From contig NZ_JAGFNU010000003.1 in the NCBI RefSeq assembly GCF_018457175.1, forward strand, positions 62,001-126,000: DNA of 64,000 nucleotides, given 5' to 3'. The notes beneath the pieces are model-generated. The model searched no databases. It was not told the origin of the DNA and worked only from the letters and a program-made list of their open reading frames with translations. The stretch is from Pseudohalocynthiibacter aestuariivivens (GTDB taxonomy: Bacteria; Pseudomonadota; Alphaproteobacteria; Rhodobacterales; Rhodobacteraceae). A program made the translations under genes and the position numbers. Of this stretch, positions 28,828 through 38,377 are shown in pieces (within the stretch, counting starts at the first letter, position 1; each line of letters starts with the position of its first letter).

Positions 28828-29997
28828 TCAGGCCTCTACCAGAGGCTGGGCTTTTTCAACCAATCGCGCGAAAAAGCTTGCGCCGTGCGGGGATGCCTCG
28901 TCATTGAAGTTATACGCAGGGTGGTGCAGGCCTGCCGCATCGCCCTGCCCTAAGAACAGATAGGCACCCGGGCGTTTTTCAAGCATATAGGCAAAATCTT
29001 CTGCCCCCATTTCGCGGGGGGCGTCTGGGTTTACGCCAGCTTCACCTGCTATTTCCCGGGCGACGTCCGCAGCGAACGCTGCTTTTTCTGCGTTGTTGAC
29101 GGTTGCGGGATAGCCGCGAATATAATCCAGCCGGGCCTCAACATTATATGCCGCTGCCTGTCCTGCGACGATCTCTTTAAGACGATCTTCGACCATGTCC
29201 TGAACATCTTTTTCAAACGTGCGGACCGTACCGCAGATGTAAGCGTCCTCCGGTATGATATTGTCTGCGGTACCGGTATGAATTTGCGTGACGGAAACCA
29301 CCAGATCCTGCAATGCGTAATGATTGCGACTTACGATTGTCTGGATGGCGCTGACCATGCCAACAGCCGCGACAATCGGATCTTTCGTATCCTGCGGATA
29401 GGCACCATGGCCTCCGTCGCCCTTGATAAATATTTCAAAGGTATCAACCGCAGCCATGATCGGACCCGGCGTCGTGTAAAACTGCCCGACAGGCACACCC
29501 GGCACATTGTGAAGCGCGTAGACCTGATTAATGCCAAAACGCTCAAGCATCCCCTCTTCGACCATGACGCCAGCGCCGCCGCCGCCCTCTTCAGCGGGTT
29601 GAAAGATCAGCGCGACCCGTCCGGAAAACCGGCGCGTTTCCGCCAGATACCGTGCGGCCCCCAGCAACATGGTGGTATGCCCATCGTGGCCGCATGCATG
29701 CATCTTTCCGTCAACGGTAGAGCTATAGTCGAGCCCCGTTGTTTCCTGCATTGGCAGCGCGTCCATATCTGCCCGCAGGCCTATGGTGTCACCATCACCC
29801 TGTCCGTTGATAATTGCGACAACGCCGGATGTTGCAATTCCTTCGTGGATTTCATCGACCCCAAATTCCTTCAATCTCTCGACTACGAAGGCAGCTGTTT
29901 CGTGGCAATCAAACTGAAGTTCAGGGTGCATATGCAGATGCCGCCGCCATGTTTTCATGTCTTCGGCGTAGTCAGCAATACGATTGACGACAGGCAT
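28828..29997 (-). CDS. M20 family amidohydrolase (hippurate hydrolase-like)
   Basis: A zinc-dependent amidohydrolase of 389 aa that probably hydrolyses N-acyl amino acids. Metal-binding motifs are MHACGHDGHTTMLLGAA (about 100-116), the catalytic glutamates in FQPAEEGGGGA, and GAEDFAYML near the C-terminus. The ATG at 29997 follows GAGGAG; the longer frame is not needed. The true substrate cannot be read from sequence; auxin- or hippurate-type annotations are names by similarity. It is divergent from mazG. Confidence 0.88.
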   Translation of the reverse strand: MPVVNRIADYAEDMKTWRRHLHMHPELQFDCHETAAFVVERLKEFGVDEIHEGIATSGVVAIINGQGDGDTIGLRADMDALPMQETTGLDYSSTVDGKMHACGHDGHTTMLLGAARYLAETRRFSGRVALIFQPAEEGGGGAGVMVEEGMLERFGINQVYALHNVPGVPVGQFYTTPGPIMAAVDTFEIFIKGDGGHGAYPQDTKDPIVAAVGMVSAIQTIVSRNHYALQDLVVSVTQIHTGTADNIIPEDAYICGTVRTFEKDVQDMVEDRLKEIVAGQAAAYNVEARLDYIRGYPATVNNAEKAAFAADVAREIAGEAGVNPDAPREMGAEDFAYMLEKRPGAYLFLGQGDAAGLHHPAYNFNDEASPHGASFFARLVEKAQPLVEA

Positions 29998-30062
29998 GGT
30001 GGACTCCTCTGGTGTCATCTGAATAATTGCACAGAGCCTTTCTCAAACCCCGGGAAGATGCA

Positions 30063-30890
30063 ATGACCAAAGACAGCGACGCGCTTGTGAACGACCCAGA
30101 CGGGGGCCTTCCGCGGCTATTGGAAATCATGCGCCGCCTGCGGGACCCGGATACCGGGTGCCCCTGGGATGTTGAGCAGGATTTCACGTCTATCGCACCC
30201 TATACCATTGAAGAAGCTTACGAAGTTTCAGATGCGATAGAGCGTCAGGACTGGGCAGAGCTTGAAGGAGAGCTTGGTGATCTGCTGCTTCAGACCGTTT
30301 ATCATACACAAATGGGTGAAGAAGCCGGCCTGTTCAGTTTTGACAGCGTCACAAAAACCATTTCAGACAAAATGGTAGCACGGCACCCGCATGTTTTCGG
30401 AACGGAAAGCCGCGAAAAATCTGCGGAACAACAAACCCATGACTGGGAAAAGTTGAAGGCCGAAGAGCGAGCGAAAAAGGCCGAAAAAGGCACCCTAGAT
30501 GGTGTCGCAACCGGGCTTCCCGCCCTGATGCGGGCCGTTAAGTTGCAAAAACGCGCAGCCCGCGTTGGCTTTGACTGGCCGTCAACGGATCAGGTGCTTG
30601 ATAAGATAGTTGAAGAAGCAGGTGAACTGACCGAGGCGCGGGAAACCCTGTCGCAGACCGAGATTGAGGAGGAATTTGGCGATCTTCTGTTTGTTATGGC
30701 CAATCTTGCGCGTCACCTGAAAATTGACCCAGAGGTTGCCCTGCGTGCAGCCAATGCAAAGTTCACCCACCGGTTTGAGCGGGTTGAGGCGAAATTGGCC
30801 CGGATGGGAAAAACACCCGCGCAGTCAAATTTGGAAGAAATGGATGCGCTGTGGGATGAAGCAAAGCTGGATATGAAAAAATTACCATAG
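30063..30890 (+). CDS. mazG: Nucleoside triphosphate pyrophosphohydrolase MazG
   Basis: Hydrolyses NTPs to NMP and pyrophosphate. The 275 aa contain two MazG repeats: CPWDVEQDFTSIAPYTIEEAYEVSDAI with ELGDLLLQTVYH in the first, and EEAGELTEARE with EEFGDLLFVMANLARH in the second. The spaced EExxE and ExxD residues bind magnesium. GGGAAG sits before the ATG at 30063. Confidence 0.94.
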   Translation: MTKDSDALVNDPDGGLPRLLEIMRRLRDPDTGCPWDVEQDFTSIAPYTIEEAYEVSDAIERQDWAELEGELGDLLLQTVYHTQMGEEAGLFSFDSVTKTISDKMVARHPHVFGTESREKSAEQQTHDWEKLKAEERAKKAEKGTLDGVATGLPALMRAVKLQKRAARVGFDWPSTDQVLDKIVEEAGELTEARETLSQTEIEEEFGDLLFVMANLARHLKIDPEVALRAANAKFTHRFERVEAKLARMGKTPAQSNLEEMDALWDEAKLDMKKLP

Positions 30891-30898
30891 TATTTTAA

Positions 30899-30934
30899 TC
30901 AGGTATTGACCTGAGTTATTTAGTCGGCTTTATA
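30899..30934 (+). promoter_or_regulatory. Promoter with overlapping operator for the iron-binding protein gene
   Basis: TTGACC (30906-30911) and TTTATA (30929-30934) are 17 bp apart, a good sigma-70 promoter. The -35 box lies inside a perfect inverted repeat, TCAGGT-N4-ACCTGA (30899-30914). A repressor bound there would block polymerase. An iron-responsive regulator is plausible given the downstream gene, but the repeat is not a textbook Fur box. Confidence 0.55.
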
Positions 30935-30963
30935 TCGCGTCAAAACCAACGATGGAAAGTTAC

Positions 30964-31983
30964 ATGTTTACCATATTCCGCCCCACCTTTTTTGCTACTG
31001 CTTGTCTGGCGCTGGCGACCCCCGCAATCGCACAAGAAGTGAATATTTATTCGTATCGTCAGCCAGAGCTTATTCAGCCGCTGACGAATGCGTTTACCGA
31101 AGAAACAGGTATCGCCGTTAATATCGTCCATCTTGAAAAAGGTATGGTGGAACGCCTGCAGGCCGAAGGAAAACGGTCACCTGCTGACCTGGTTTTCACC
31201 GTCGATATTTCGCGCCTCAATTCAATCGTTGAAGCCGGGCTAACACAACCTGTCACCTCGGACCTTCTGAACCAGAATGTGCCAGCGCAATACCGCGACC
31301 CGGATGGTAACTGGTATGGGCTGACGACACGCGCGCGTATCGTCTATGCCTCACGCGACCGGGTCGCTGATGGCGAGGTTACAACATACGAAGACCTGAC
31401 GGATCCGAAATGGCAGGGCCGTATCTGCACGCGGTCGGGCACCAGCGCCTATAACGTCGCCCTGACCGCGGCTTTCATGCATCACCACGGTGAAGAAGGC
31501 GCACGCGCGTGGCTTGAAGGTGTCAAAGCAAACCTTGCCCGCGCACCACAAGGCAACGACAGGGCGCAGGTAAAGGCCATTTGGGCAGGTGAATGCGATA
31601 TTGCCATCGGCAACACCTACTATATGGGCAAGATGCTGAACGACGAAGAGCAGCGTGCCTGGGCTGACAGCGTGCGCATCGTCTTTCCAACCTTCGAAAA
31701 CAGCGGCACCCATGTAAACGTTTCCGGTGTTGCAATGACCGCATCCGCGCCAAACCATGACGAAGCACTGAAACTGATGGAATTCCTGACGTCGCCGGAA
31801 GCACAGGAAATCTATGCAGCGGAAAACTTTGAATATCCAATCGCAGAGGGAACCGAGCCAGACGCGCTGGTGAAAAGCTGGGGCGATTTCACAGCCGACG
31901 ACGTGAATCTTATGGTTCTCGCCCGTCTTCGCGGTGACGCGCTAAGGCTGACCGAAGAGGTGGATTTTGACGCTGGCAACTAA
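30964..31983 (+). CDS. Ferric iron ABC transporter periplasmic binding protein (FutA/FbpA-like)
   Basis: A 339-aa periplasmic protein with a signal peptide (cleaved near TPAIAQ, residue 22) and mature start EVNIYSYRQPELIQPL, typical of FutA1/IdiA-type ferric-binding proteins. Conserved Tyr residues in NIYSYR, ARIVYAS and NTYYMGKM fit the tyrosine cluster that binds ferric iron. GGAAAG precedes the ATG at 30964. No permease or ATPase gene is adjacent, so its transporter is encoded elsewhere. Confidence 0.88.
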   Translation: MFTIFRPTFFATACLALATPAIAQEVNIYSYRQPELIQPLTNAFTEETGIAVNIVHLEKGMVERLQAEGKRSPADLVFTVDISRLNSIVEAGLTQPVTSDLLNQNVPAQYRDPDGNWYGLTTRARIVYASRDRVADGEVTTYEDLTDPKWQGRICTRSGTSAYNVALTAAFMHHHGEEGARAWLEGVKANLARAPQGNDRAQVKAIWAGECDIAIGNTYYMGKMLNDEEQRAWADSVRIVFPTFENSGTHVNVSGVAMTASAPNHDEALKLMEFLTSPEAQEIYAAENFEYPIAEGTEPDALVKSWGDFTADDVNLMVLARLRGDALRLTEEVDFDAGN

Positions 31984-32117
31984 GCCCGCATCCTTTTCAC
32001 CACAATGTAAAAATTTGCCCTGCCGGTTTCCGCCGGTGGGGGTTCTCTTTCATGCTATCCGCTGGACAATCAGAAAGTGAATCGTCAGTGTCACCGCTCG
32101 AACACCAAGGCGCAGGC

Positions 32118-33065
32118 ATGTCCCAGACGAAACGCAAGATCATCATCGATACGGACCCTGGTCAGGATGACGCGGTTGCAATTCTGCTGGCGCTTGCAAG
32201 TCCCGATGAAATTGAAGTGCTTGGCATTACAGCCGTTGCCGGGAATGTGCCGCTTACGCTTACTGAAAAGAACGCTCGTATCGTGTGTGAACTGGCGGGC
32301 ATGCCACTAACACGCGTGTTTGCGGGGTGCGATTCACCGCTCAAACGTTCCTTGGTGACCGCTGAACATGTTCATGGGAAAACCGGTCTGGACGGGCCAG
32401 TTTTGCCCGACCCAATCATGCCGCTTCAAGATCAACATGCGGTCGATTTCATTATAGAAACTCTGAGATCAGAACCTGCTGGCAGCATTACACTTTGCCC
32501 CCTTGGCCCGCTGACCAACATCGCGACAGCATTTAAGAACGCGCCGGATACTATTGAAAAGGTTTGCGAAATCGTCTTGATGGGTGGTGCCTATTTCGAG
32601 GTTGGGAATATTACCCCCACTGCCGAATTCAACATTTACGTTGACCCAGAGGCCGCCGATATCGTGTTTCGCGCCGGTGTACCTATTGTAGTGATGCCGC
32701 TTGACGTGACGCATAAGGCACTGGTCACACCCGAGCGTAACAACGCGTTTCGCGCGATTGGCAACAAGGTCGGTATTGCGGTTGCCGAAATGACAGAGTT
32801 CTTCGAGCGATATGACAAAGAAAAATACGGCAGCATAGGTGCGCCGTTGCATGACCCCTGCGTCACCGCCTATCTGATCAGGCCAGAAATCTTCTCTGGC
32901 CGTCATATCAACGTCGAGATAGAAACCTCGTCCCCCCTGACAATGGGAATGACGGTTGCAGACTGGTGGCGGGTTACGAACCGACCTGCGAATGCAACTT
33001 TTATCAAAGAGATAGACACAGACGCGTTTTTTGCCCTGCTGACAGAAAGGCTGGCCCGACTATGA
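32118..33065 (+). CDS. Inosine-uridine preferring nucleoside hydrolase
   Basis: Hydrolyses the N-glycosidic bond of nucleosides. The family's calcium-binding signature DTDPGQDDA is at residues 11-19, close to the N-terminus as usual, and MPLDVTHKAL and the late HDPCVTAYL histidine/aspartate are present. The 315 aa match the family. The ATG at 32118 was chosen because the DTDPG motif lies at the family's normal distance from it. The stop overlaps the next GNAT gene by 4 bp. Confidence 0.9.
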   Translation: MSQTKRKIIIDTDPGQDDAVAILLALASPDEIEVLGITAVAGNVPLTLTEKNARIVCELAGMPLTRVFAGCDSPLKRSLVTAEHVHGKTGLDGPVLPDPIMPLQDQHAVDFIIETLRSEPAGSITLCPLGPLTNIATAFKNAPDTIEKVCEIVLMGGAYFEVGNITPTAEFNIYVDPEAADIVFRAGVPIVVMPLDVTHKALVTPERNNAFRAIGNKVGIAVAEMTEFFERYDKEKYGSIGAPLHDPCVTAYLIRPEIFSGRHINVEIETSSPLTMGMTVADWWRVTNRPANATFIKEIDTDAFFALLTERLARL

Positions 33066-33508
33066 GCATGCTGCACCTCGCAGAGCCGAGTGACATGGAC
33101 AAGCTTTTACCGCTCGTAGAGCGCTACCATGCCTTTGAAAACATTCAGACAACCGAAGCAGAGCGGCGCGCAGCCCTTGAAGTGTTGTTTTCGGGCGAAG
33201 TTCAGGCGGCGATCTGGCTGATTGGCCCGCGCCGTGCACCTGTTGGTTATATTGCGATCAGCTTCGGTTTTTCCATCGAACTGGGCGGTCGCGATGCCTT
33301 TGTTGACGAGTTTTATATCCGCGAAAGCGTGCGTGGCCGGGGCATGGGTGGCCAGACCATGTCGACTGTCGTCCCAATGCTACGGGAAATGGGTGTCAAA
33401 GCCTTGCATATGGAAGTTGATCACGAGAACACCGGGGCAACGAAATTCTACAAGAAAGCCGGGTTTGAGGCGCGCTCAAAATATTTCCTTATGACGCGCA
33501 CCCTGTAA
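33062..33508 (+). CDS. GNAT family N-acetyltransferase
   Basis: The 148-aa protein has the GNAT core: beta strands around DAFVDEFYIRESVRGRGMGGQTM (acetyl-CoA pyrophosphate loop R-x-x-G-x-G) and a C-terminal DHENTGATKFYKKAGFEARSKY. The acceptor substrate is unknown. Its ATGA overlap with the nucleoside hydrolase gene indicates co-translation. Confidence 0.88.
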   Translation: MSMLHLAEPSDMDKLLPLVERYHAFENIQTTEAERRAALEVLFSGEVQAAIWLIGPRRAPVGYIAISFGFSIELGGRDAFVDEFYIRESVRGRGMGGQTMSTVVPMLREMGVKALHMEVDHENTGATKFYKKAGFEARSKYFLMTRTL

Positions 33509-33514
33509 ATGCAA

Positions 33515-33937
33515 CTAGAAAGCACGGTTGACTTCGACAGCGCCCCACTGCTCGCTCAGACCTTTTAGAATATCATAGCGGCTCACCTGCCCGACAAGCC
33601 TGCCATCGCTAAGAACCGGAAATCTTCTGTACTGGCTCTTCAAAAAGGCTTCAGCCGCCTTTACAAGATCTAGGCCAGAGTCCAGCGTTTCAGGTTGCGT
33701 GCTCATATAGTCGGCAACCGTTCCTCCCCAATCCTGATAGTAAGCAGCATTCAATGCAGCTTTAAGGCAGTCCTTCTTTGATAGGATGCCAACCAGATTG
33801 CCTGCCTGATCAACGACGGGTGCGCCCGAAATCTTAGCGTCTATCAAAACATTCATAGCTCGGGTGATCTCGGTATCAGGTGTAAAGGTAATCAGGTTAG
33901 TAGCCATGTAGTCTCTAATCAGTGGAACCTTTGTCAT
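33515..33937 (-). CDS. CBS-domain protein at the end of the nqr operon
   Basis: The 140 aa form two CBS domains (about residues 8-60 and 75-132), the usual Bateman module that binds adenosyl nucleotides. It has no attached effector domain. GGAGGAG precedes the ATG at 33937, and the ATG overlaps the nqrM stop by 4 bp (ATGA), so it is translated with the nqr genes. A role in sensing energy charge for Nqr is an inference from that coupling. Confidence 0.85.
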   Translation of the reverse strand: MTKVPLIRDYMATNLITFTPDTEITRAMNVLIDAKISGAPVVDQAGNLVGILSKKDCLKAALNAAYYQDWGGTVADYMSTQPETLDSGLDLVKAAEAFLKSQYRRFPVLSDGRLVGQVSRYDILKGLSEQWGAVEVNRAF

Positions 33938-34107
33938 GTGCGCTCCTCCGACGTGGCTGTTCGTGTGCATCCTGCGCATTTGATGGATTTTGTGCAGCCT
34001 GCCGTTCCACAGGTCCGCTGCACTGGTTGGCGACCGAAGAGAAGCCCAATGGAAAACACAGCGATCGAAAACGCTACGATAACAAATACCAAAACAAAAA
34101 CAGACAT
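33934..34107 (-). CDS. nqrM: NqrM, Na+-NQR maturation protein (small gene)
   Basis: A 57-aa protein: one N-terminal transmembrane segment (residues 2-22) followed by a short cysteine-rich tail with Cys33, Cys38, Cys44 and Cys47 (RTCGTAGCTKSIKCAGC). This matches the NqrM plan; in Vibrio NqrM is needed to build Na+-NQR, apparently by delivering iron to the NqrD/NqrE cysteines. TAGGAG sits upstream of the ATG at 34107, ten bases after the apbE stop. It is easily missed because of its size. Confidence 0.85.
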   Translation of the reverse strand: MSVFVLVFVIVAFSIAVFSIGLLFGRQPVQRTCGTAGCTKSIKCAGCTRTATSEERT

Positions 34108-34117
34108 TCCTGTGCTC

Positions 34118-35089
34118 CTACAGAACCATATACCGGGCGAAACGCTCAGACATAGCTTCTACAATCTTCGTGCCTTCTCGCAGTTGGAAAAGGACTGGCA
34201 AATTCATTCTTTCGGCCAGTTCAAGGCCGCGTTCCGCCCCCATTACAACCAACGCTGTTGCCAGCGCATCCGCTTGCAAACCGGACTCTGCAATGACCGA
34301 AACAGAGCCGACGTTGTTCGCGACAGGGCGCGCTGTGTGCGTGTCGATAATATGACTGAAAGCTATATTCGTTTCGGAACCACCGTTGATCGCATTACCC
34401 GATGTGGCGAGCGCCATTCCATTCAGTCTGACCAGGCACCGAAGTGAAGGCACCTTGCTGTCTGGCGTCTCGATCCCGACATGCCAGCTACGCCCATCCG
34501 GATGGTGGCCACGCGCCAGCACTTCGCCACCCACTTCCAGAAGAAATGACCGAATGCCCAGCACTTCAACCGCCTGTGCCATCCGGTCGATCGCATAGCC
34601 TTTGGCGATACCACACAGGTCAATAGTTGCATCGGGCAGGATCTTGCGAAGCCCCTGCCCTTCAAGAGCTATGGATCTGTAATTAGCTACAACAGCACCA
34701 TTAATTGGGCCGAATCCGTATCGCCGAACCAGCGGGCCGACAGTGGGATCAAAAGCACCATCTGTCAGGCGTGCAATGCGAAGACTTTCAGCAATCACAT
34801 GATGTGTAGGTTCGGAAAGCGGAATCCGTTGCCCGTCGGTTGACTGATTCAGGCGGCTCAATTCTGACGAGGCTATGTAAGGCGACATCGATGCGCCAGC
34901 TACATCAACAACTTCCATAATCGCAGCCCGTACATCCCGGGTATCTGTGCCTGGTGGCAGACTGGCCCGCCACCAACTTCCGAAGGCAGAGCCACCGATT
35001 GTCTGCGTGCGGCCCGCAAAGCCTGGCAAAGCAGAGCTTAAGAATGCACCACCAGTCATCATCATTAACGTTCTGCGATTAACCGTCAT
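34118..35089 (-). CDS. apbE: FAD:protein FMN transferase (ApbE)
   Basis: Attaches FMN covalently to threonine in Na+-NQR subunits. The 323 aa start with NRRTLMMMTGGAFLSSALPGFA, a probable Tat or lipoprotein-like export signal with twin arginines. The ApbE core follows, with FGSWWRASLP, TDGAFDPTVGPLV, DLCGIAKGYAIDRMA and SHIIDTHTARPV. It lies three bases after nqrF. In this operon its clear target is NqrC. Confidence 0.92.
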   Translation of the reverse strand: MTVNRRTLMMMTGGAFLSSALPGFAGRTQTIGGSAFGSWWRASLPPGTDTRDVRAAIMEVVDVAGASMSPYIASSELSRLNQSTDGQRIPLSEPTHHVIAESLRIARLTDGAFDPTVGPLVRRYGFGPINGAVVANYRSIALEGQGLRKILPDATIDLCGIAKGYAIDRMAQAVEVLGIRSFLLEVGGEVLARGHHPDGRSWHVGIETPDSKVPSLRCLVRLNGMALATSGNAINGGSETNIAFSHIIDTHTARPVANNVGSVSVIAESGLQADALATALVVMGAERGLELAERMNLPVLFQLREGTKIVEAMSERFARYMVL

Positions 35090-35092
35090 TCT

Positions 35093-36313
35093 CTAGCCTC
35101 CAAAATCGTCATTGAAGATGCTGTCGGGTTCCACGCCAATCTCTCCGAGCATGGACATGACAGCCCGGATCATCAGCGGCGGGCCACAGAGATAATACTC
35201 GCACTCTTCCGGGGCTTCGTGGTCTTTGAGATAGCGTTCATACGCCACGTCATGAATGAACCCAATCGGCCCATCCCATTCGTCGCTGGGTTTTGCGTCA
35301 GACAGGGCGGCTGTCCATTTGAAATTGTTATGTTTTTCCTGCAACTCATTGAGCTCGTTTTCGTAGAAAAGCTCGATCCGGCTGCGTGCTCCGTACCAGA
35401 ACGATATTTTGCGACTGGTGCCAACCCTTTCGAGTTGATCGAACAAAATTGCACGCAATGGCGCCATACCTACACCGCCACCGATAAAGATCATCTCTCT
35501 GCCGGTATCTCTGGCACCAAAACTGCCATAAGGACCAGCGACCTTTAGACTTTCGCCTTTCCGCAAGTTGAACAGGTATGATGAAACAACACCCGGTGGT
35601 GCGTTTTCAACGGACGGCGGCGGCAGCGCCAGGCGCACATTCAAAACGATCTTGCCCTTATCGCCTGGTCTGTTCGCAATAGAATAGGCGCGTGAAACAG
35701 CCGTCTTGTTGCGCGAAACTAACCCTCTGAGGGCAGAGCCCGACCAGATCTCTTCGAACGTTTCCGAAATATCAAAATCGGCAAACCGAATATCATAAGG
35801 GGGCGCGGTCACCTGAACAAACGAACCCGCGCGCAAATTGGGAGTCGCACCAGACGGAAGGTCCAGAACGATCTCGCGAATGAACGGCGTCATCATGCGG
35901 ACGGACGCAACACTGCATTCCCAGGATTCGGTTCCAAGCAGATCGTTGGGAACACGCACCTCCATGTCTTCTCGGACAACAACCTGACAGGCAAGCCGAA
36001 CATGGTTCCGCATTTCGGCTCTGCCGAGTTTCGCACGCTCTGTTGGCAAAACCTGACCACCGCCAACAGGGACCGCTACACGGCAGAGGCCGCAGGTGCC
36101 GGCACCCGCACAGGCGGACGGAACCAGAACACTAGCATCGTTCAGAACCTCGAGCAGTTTTTGCCCGGTTTGAGCCGTGAATTTTTTATCCTCATTTACA
36201 GTAACTGTTACCGCGACCTTTCTTGAAAGCATTGCTTTGACTGTCAGAATGCTCAGAACCAATACCATAACGATCAGGGTGAACAGGGCTATGCCCGCCA
36301 GAATGCTGTTCAT
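35093..36313 (-). CDS. nqrF: Na+-translocating NADH:quinone reductase subunit F
   Basis: The electron entry subunit: it oxidises NADH. The 406 aa comprise an N-terminal membrane anchor (5-27), a ferredoxin domain with [2Fe-2S] ligands Cys68, Cys74, Cys77 and Cys109, an FAD domain with RAYSIAN, and an NADH domain with [14 protein letters not shown]. It ends FNDDFGG, the typical C-terminus. It overlaps nqrE by 4 bp. Confidence 0.96.
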   Translation of the reverse strand: MNSILAGIALFTLIVMVLVLSILTVKAMLSRKVAVTVTVNEDKKFTAQTGQKLLEVLNDASVLVPSACAGAGTCGLCRVAVPVGGGQVLPTERAKLGRAEMRNHVRLACQVVVREDMEVRVPNDLLGTESWECSVASVRMMTPFIREIVLDLPSGATPNLRAGSFVQVTAPPYDIRFADFDISETFEEIWSGSALRGLVSRNKTAVSRAYSIANRPGDKGKIVLNVRLALPPPSVENAPPGVVSSYLFNLRKGESLKVAGPYGSFGARDTGREMIFIGGGVGMAPLRAILFDQLERVGTSRKISFWYGARSRIELFYENELNELQEKHNNFKWTAALSDAKPSDEWDGPIGFIHDVAYERYLKDHEAPEECEYYLCGPPLMIRAVMSMLGEIGVEPDSIFNDDFGG

Positions 36314-36912
36314 GGCGCACCCCCAGCGGCAAAGGCCGAAAACCCAAGTGACATCAGCCCGGTTACGACGAATGCCATGCCCAGCCCCTGCAGGCCGGCT
36401 GGGATGTCACTGTATTTTAACCGTTCGCGGATCGCAGCAAAGGTCACGATAGCGAGCGCCCAACCAATTCCGCTGCCAAAGCCATACACGACGCTTTCGC
36501 CAAAGGAATACTGACGCTCGACCATAAACAGGCTTCCGCCAAGGATCGCGCAGTTCACTGTCACCAACGGAAGATAAATCCCCAAGGCATAGTAAAGAGC
36601 CGGAACAAAGCGATTGAGCAGCATTTCCAGAATCTGGACCATGGCGGCAATCACAGCGATGAAGCTGAGAAGCTTCAGAAAGCTAAGATCAATCTCGGGC
36701 AGTCCTGCCCATGCCCAGGCCCCTTCGACCAAAAGCCCCTGATAAATCAGATGGTTCAAAGGCACCGAAATCGCCTGAACCACTATCATAGCGATACCAA
36801 GGCCAAATGCGGTTTCAAATTTCTGCGACACTGCCAAAAAAGTGCAGATACCCAGAAAGAAGGACAGCGCCAGATTCTGTTCAAAGATTGATGACAGGAA
36901 AAGATCGCTCAT
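36310..36912 (-). CDS. nqrE: Na+-translocating NADH:quinone reductase subunit E
   Basis: A 200-aa membrane subunit with six hydrophobic segments. Cys23 (LGICTF) and Cys121 ([10 protein letters not shown]) correspond to the cysteines that, with those in NqrD, hold an iron centre in the membrane in Vibrio. It overlaps nqrD and nqrF by 4 bp on each side. Confidence 0.95.
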   Translation of the reverse strand: MSDLFLSSIFEQNLALSFFLGICTFLAVSQKFETAFGLGIAMIVVQAISVPLNHLIYQGLLVEGAWAWAGLPEIDLSFLKLLSFIAVIAAMVQILEMLLNRFVPALYYALGIYLPLVTVNCAILGGSLFMVERQYSFGESVVYGFGSGIGWALAIVTFAAIRERLKYSDIPAGLQGLGMAFVVTGLMSLGFSAFAAGGAP

Positions 36913-37568
36913 GATTGCGCCGTTTCATCATGACTAAGAATTCGGAATTCGGGAGTTTCGGCCTGCTCGGGCCTCAAGCTCCGAATGACCCAGACAAGAA
37001 AGCCGACAATGAAGAATGCGCTCGGGGCCAGTAACATCACGTGCATGGGCCGGAACCAGCCACCATTTTCCACCAACGGCAGAATTTCATACCCCAGCAG
37101 CGTGCCGACCCCAAACAATTCCCGGATGGTCCCGACTGTCAAAAGAATGATGCTGTACCCCAGCCCGTTCCCCAGCGCGTCAAGTACGCTTGGCCACACC
37201 GGGTTTCTCCGGGCAAATGCTTCGGCCCGGCCAAGGACCAGGCAATTGGTCACGATCAGCCCAACAAAGATCGAAAGACGTTTGCTCATCTCAAAGGCAA
37301 AGGCCTTTAGAAAAAGGTCCATCACAATCACCAGCGACGCAATAATGGTGATCTGGACAATCAACCGAATTGCCGTTGGCATGTGGTGACGAATGGCGCT
37401 GATCATCGCGCTAGAGAGCACAAGCACGACCGTCAGTGCTGCAGACATCGTAAGCGCAGTAGAAACCGACGTTGTAACCGCAAGTGCAGAGCATATCCCA
37501 AGAATGTGCAGCGTGATGGGGTTGGCTTTTATCAGGGGGTCGGTGAGATGCGCATATGCCTGCTTCAT
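36909..37568 (-). CDS. nqrD: Na+-translocating NADH:quinone reductase subunit D
   Basis: A 219-aa membrane subunit paralogous to NqrE. Cys26 (LGICSAL) and Cys109 ([15 protein letters not shown]) are conserved iron-centre ligands. The ATG at 37568 is in the 4-bp overlap with nqrC; the longer frame would overlap nqrC by more than 60 bp. The C-terminus is a hydrophilic tail. Confidence 0.95.
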   Translation of the reverse strand: MKQAYAHLTDPLIKANPITLHILGICSALAVTTSVSTALTMSAALTVVLVLSSAMISAIRHHMPTAIRLIVQITIIASLVIVMDLFLKAFAFEMSKRLSIFVGLIVTNCLVLGRAEAFARRNPVWPSVLDALGNGLGYSIILLTVGTIRELFGVGTLLGYEILPLVENGGWFRPMHVMLLAPSAFFIVGFLVWVIRSLRPEQAETPEFRILSHDETAQS

Positions 37569-38377
37569 AATCTGATCTCCCCGGCTTGAATGCGCTTTAG
37601 GAATGGTCCGAAACCAAAGTCTCCCAACCAAAAGTGCAGCATATTGGAAACCCCGTTACCGGTTCGTGTCGCTCCTGAAATACCGTCAACCTCAAAGCGG
37701 CCTTGCCCGCTGCCACGTACAACGGAAATTCGAATATCCCCGTTCTCATCAGCCAGTGTCTTGCCGGGCCAAAGGGCCTGCCAGTCAGGCTCCGTGATAC
37801 GCGCCCCGACACCGGGTGTTTCGCCCTGTTCATAGAACGACAGTCCTGCGATCGTGTTCGCATCTGCTTCGAGTGCAAGAAATGCATAGAGCATCGACTG
37901 ATAGCCAACGCCGCGCACCGGAAAGACGATCAATTCCAAGGCCTGATCCCGACGAAGAATATAGACCGGGGCGAAATTCGCCCGCTGTCTGATACCGGCA
38001 GTATCAGAGTCGCGTGGCAATGAGAGACTTTGGTTCGGATCGCGCGCAGCTTCGCGCTGGTTGTAACTTGTCGGATCAATATCTTTCGCAAAGGTGCCGC
38101 TGGATAGATCAACAATCCGAACATCAAAATCGTCTATCTTAAGCTCGCTCAGTATATCGGACATGACGGACAGGGACGCGACCATCTCTTCCATACGCGC
38201 CTGCCGTTCGCGATCAAGATTCTGCTGGTAAAATGGCGTCAGTGTAACAGCAGCGACTGACACAATGACCGAGGCCACGAATGTTATCAGGAACGCGAAC
38301 ACCAAGGTCTTGCCAAGATCGTCATTTGGGAGTGCGAGAAAGCGTTTCCAGAGGCGGATTGGGTTGAAATCAGCCAT
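37565..38377 (-). CDS. nqrC: Na+-translocating NADH:quinone reductase subunit C
   Basis: A 270-aa subunit with one N-terminal transmembrane segment and a periplasmic flavoprotein domain. The flavinylation motif D-G-I-S-G-A-T ends at Thr237, the predicted site of covalent FMN added by ApbE. The start at 38377 overlaps nqrB by 8 bp. Confidence 0.95.
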   Translation of the reverse strand: MADFNPIRLWKRFLALPNDDLGKTLVFAFLITFVASVIVSVAAVTLTPFYQQNLDRERQARMEEMVASLSVMSDILSELKIDDFDVRIVDLSSGTFAKDIDPTSYNQREAARDPNQSLSLPRDSDTAGIRQRANFAPVYILRRDQALELIVFPVRGVGYQSMLYAFLALEADANTIAGLSFYEQGETPGVGARITEPDWQALWPGKTLADENGDIRISVVRGSGQGRFEVDGISGATRTGNGVSNMLHFWLGDFGFGPFLKRIQAGEIRL

